Source: Solenopsis invicta
Taxonomy: Eukaryota > Arthropoda > Insecta > Hymenoptera > Formicidae
DNA: 64,000 bases
Direction: 5' to 3'
Assembly (NCBI RefSeq): GCF_016802725.1
Contig: NC_052671.1
Location: 5,457,001-5,521,000, forward strand
Shown here: piece by piece, positions 61,763 through 64,000 of the stretch
Numbering within the stretch: the first letter of the stretch is position 1
Layout of the letters: every line of letters begins with the position of its first letter
Notes under the pieces: generated by a model
Seen by the model: only the letters and a program-made list of their open reading frames with translations
Told to the model about the DNA's origin: nothing
Database searches by the model: none
Position numbers and translations under genes: made by a program

Positions 61763-62212
61763 TCGCGACGGCCGCACACGGAGCGGACAGCCTATGGCAA
61801 TCACGGATCGGCAGCATCAGCAATTGCCACGGCGGCAGCTATCGGCAGCGGCAACGGCCGCGCCGGAAAGCAGCAGCAGCAGCAGCAACAACGGCAGTGG
61901 CTCGCATTGACCGTGCTAGATATCGATCGAATCCTTCGCCTTTCACCGACCATTGTCCACGACGCGGGGCCTGGAAATCTAACTGCCGATAATTGCCTTC
62001 GAACCCGTCAAGTCATACGGCGTAATAGCATAATAACCGGGCTAAGCGATCAGATTAAGAGAATGAGTACCCTCCGGGCCCGGCAGTCACGGTGCGCGCG
62101 CGGTAACCCTTCTTCATCCTATATCGCATCACTCTCCCTGTCCCTTTACCGTTTCACGATTCCGCCTTTCCTTTTATTGTTTCGATCGTTGCGTGGTTTG
62201 TACGCTGAATAA
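61763..62212 (+). CDS. Long open frame with polyglutamine run, doubtful
   Basis: 149 codons are open from stop to stop. The frame reads Ala/Ser/Gly-rich sequence, then seven Gln from CAG/CAA codons (61871-61891), then WLALTVLDIDRILRLSPT and a basic segment. There is no in-frame ATG until 62063, so it would have to be an exon continued from upstream, and an in-frame TAG lies just 5' of the frame. An overlapping plus-strand frame reads the same CAG tract as polyalanine. PolyQ next to Ala/Ser-rich sequence is common in insect transcription factors, but nothing beyond the repeat supports that here. Confidence 0.15.
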   Translation, partial: SRRPHTERTAYGNHGSAASAIATAAAIGSGNGRAGKQQQQQQQRQWLALTVLDIDRILRLSPTIVHDAGPGNLTADNCLRTRQVIRRNSIITGLSDQIKRMSTLRARQSRCARGNPSSSYIASLSLSLYRFTIPPFLLLFRSLRGLYAE

Positions 62213-62394
62213 CTTGGTTGCATTTCTGAAATTAACCGGGGGACCTTGAAATTATAGTCGGCGATGCTGTGCATCGACGGTGCAGAGATGCAATTTGCAT
62301 TCCCTTTGCATTGGCTAGGTAATAGGATGTTTAAGTGCCACTTTAAGGGCTTCTCTCCGAGGAGCGGTTTGATCTTTGAATATGAATCATTTTA

Positions 62395-62432
62395 AGAGAG
62401 AGAGAGAGAGAGACAGACAGAGAGAGAGAGAG
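62395..62432 (+). repeat. (GA)n microsatellite, interrupted
   Basis: GA repeat with GACA interruptions. Confidence 0.92.
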
Positions 62433-62880
62433 TATTTCAAGATAGCACGCGTACTAAGATTATACATGTTCCATAGACCATTCTGACACGATAGATGTAA
62501 TTTTGATTAGTAGTTGTCGAGTAGTCTGACCAAACAGATGGTCATGCGATGACTCTGTTCTTTTCCTTAGATTCTTGGATCGTTGAAGTCATCATCTCTC
62601 CCTGTCTTTCAATTGCGCATGTAGAAATTATTTCGCGAGATCGTTCTCGCAAAGCAATAAACCACTTCTCGGTACGAAGACGTAGAAAAGTGTCGAGTGC
62701 CGGACAAAGGACGTAAATTCGTGTCCGTAGGTTACCCCCAGGTGCTGCCGCCTACGTTTACGAGGTAAAATGCGCTCGACGACGCCTCGTAAACGTGCGC
62801 GCGTCGAGCGCAAGGCGCATTATTACATTGTGACTAAGAAAGTCGGTCCGCGGTGTCTACGACCGAGCCTCGGGCTTCGC

Positions 62881-63455
62881 CGATCGTAAATATCATTCGA
62901 GCTGTTCGCCTCCAGCGCCCAAAGGCGAGAACGGACATCTGTGATTGGTCAGCAAATGCGATATTAATCGTTTCTGATCCTCGTTTCTTCACGGGTGGGC
63001 GTGCGACACTCGGACTTTAGTCGCGAGATCTGGGATTTCTTCAATTAAAACGGTTTCACGAACTCCGCGCGCTTCGATTCGTTTCTTCGCTGGGGGAACT
63101 TTCTATCGGGGAGCACGATGAAACGTCATTGTTCATAGAGCTGAATCGTCCGTAACAAAAGCGATAGAAAGCGTCGCAGTATCTGATTTTAAGCGGACTC
63201 TGCGACGTGTCGACGACGACGACAATGTCTGCAGGATTTTAATGCTTGAGAGATGTAGAAATGAGAATTTTCATTCATTGACTTGGACACGAGAACTTTT
63301 CGAAAGATTTTTCGGACGATGCCTTTATCGTTGCTCCACCGATCGTAAATAGCGGCAGAGTTGACTTTTAGTGCCCAAAGGCGGTAACGAGCGTCTTATG
63401 ATCGGCTAAGAGGCCGCCATTAGTTAGATCGATGGGCGAAAGTGTCAGAGTTTAG
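62881..63455 (+). repeat. Diverged direct duplication, offset about 459 bp
   Basis: 62881-63020 and 63340-63455 share, in the same order and nearly the same spacing, cgatcgtaaat, gcccaaaggcg, tgatyggy-type and gggcg...agtttta-type words. The two 11-mers are exact. The spacer sequence differs. The first copy contains an inverted CCAAT word (attgg). The pair could be an old tandem duplication or a repeated regulatory module. Confidence 0.55.
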
Positions 63456-64000
63456 AATGTATAATGCTGTCTTTCCGCCGTCTTGCCGACTGACTTATCG
63501 CCATGGTTTATATACGACTTCGCGGATGTAGTAACTCTCCGACAACTACGTGCTAATTCATGGTAAAGAATTCAATTTTGTCGATTTTCGAGCTGAGATA
63601 TTTATGCCGCTGCACTCGAGAATCGTCGTGCAAGAACGGAGCGTGCGCGATAGCTGCAGCGGTGATCAAATAAGCGAATTGGAATCTGTGCCGATATAAT
63701 ATCCCGATAGTATTTAATCGCATTTAATCAATCGGCTGAGGTCGAATTCCATGACTTTTGAACCGACGGCGACGCGACGCGACGCGACGCGCGCTCGATC
63801 GAGGTGATTTCCGCGTATGATAATGATTTTGCGTATCACTCCAGATCACATGTCACTCGAATGGAAGAGTGTCGAAGAGCGTTAGGCGAGGATGGCCGTA
63901 ACGCACGTCGACGCGTGATATTTCTTATGAGACGCGCAGTGAGTTTCCTTGCTTGACAGACAGCCAGCCGATGTGTGTTCATATCGAGCGATACTTCGTG
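63455..64000. other. GC-rich non-coding end of window
   Basis: No recognisable gene. A possible donor (GCGCA|gtgagt at about 63949) lies near the window edge, and a TATA-like tttatata at 63507-63514. Confidence 0.5.
63771..63792 (+). repeat. (GACGC)n pentanucleotide microsatellite
   Basis: Just over four tandem GACGC units. Confidence 0.85.

Larger units (their letters stand above)
60600..62880. other. GC-rich non-coding stretch
   Basis: No recognisable gene. The best open frame is 61763-62212 (listed separately). (GA)n at 60822-60852 and 62395-62432. Confidence 0.5.

Noticed and set aside
1..64000. tRNA, rRNA and known insect microRNA genes
   Set aside because: I looked for the GGTTCGAATCC-type B box, rRNA cores and the mature sequences of common insect miRNAs (let-7, miR-1, miR-8, miR-124, miR-184 and others) and found none. 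A covariance-model search would be decisive.

Overview
The window looks like non-coding eukaryotic DNA, most likely from an insect and probably a hymenopteran such as an ant. The reasons are inference from composition. CpG-rich, un-depleted GC blocks alternate sharply with AT-rich blocks. Long (GA)n/(CT)n microsatellites are very frequent. There are several short foldback elements, and one of them carries a short internal CCTAA run, the complement of the TTAGG arthropod telomere repeat. No bacterial operon, rRNA, tRNA, CRISPR array or prophage was seen. I recognise no protein family with confidence. The longest open frames (about 150 to 217 codons) lie in GC-rich DNA or run through microsatellites, and I read them as chance. 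The window is best described as a large intergenic interval or very long intron(s).

Layout. 1-12640: GC-rich stretches interrupted by AT-rich blocks (about 2.2-5.1, 7.2-8.2 and 9.6-10.4 kb). It holds one exon-like segment (3905-4014), a TATA box at 6516, a G-quadruplex motif at 8708, and two foldback elements (9360-9634 and 10422-10554). 12640-15640: AT-rich and poor in long frames, with a candidate three-exon micro-gene (13577-13896) and a TA-flanked palindromic element (15524-15641). 15650-34450: mixed DNA with the longest (GA)n tracts, a purine-rich tract at 27.7 kb, a 200-bp tandem duplication at 28.4 kb, and an exon-like segment at 30497-30651.

34563-35419: a tandemly duplicated unit carrying a TA-flanked element with 17-bp terminal inverted repeats. 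38.1-38.6 kb: a TATA box ahead of an 86-codon frame. 42.0 kb: a foldback. 44130-44717: a probable non-autonomous hAT element with an 8-bp target-site duplication, lying six bases from an exon-like segment. 47876-48209, minus strand: a candidate two-exon small gene beginning with a CxxC motif. 49.0-51.1 kb: two diverged copies of one inverted-repeat family. 51882-51959: a compact foldback. 53.4-54.2 kb: a direct-repeat unit with a GC-rich hairpin and TATA-like box, possibly LTR-derived. 62.9-63.5 kb: a diverged duplication.

No genes can be shown to work together here. The well-supported content is repeats and transposon relics. The exon candidates rest on splice-site grammar and open frames only, and need transcript evidence.
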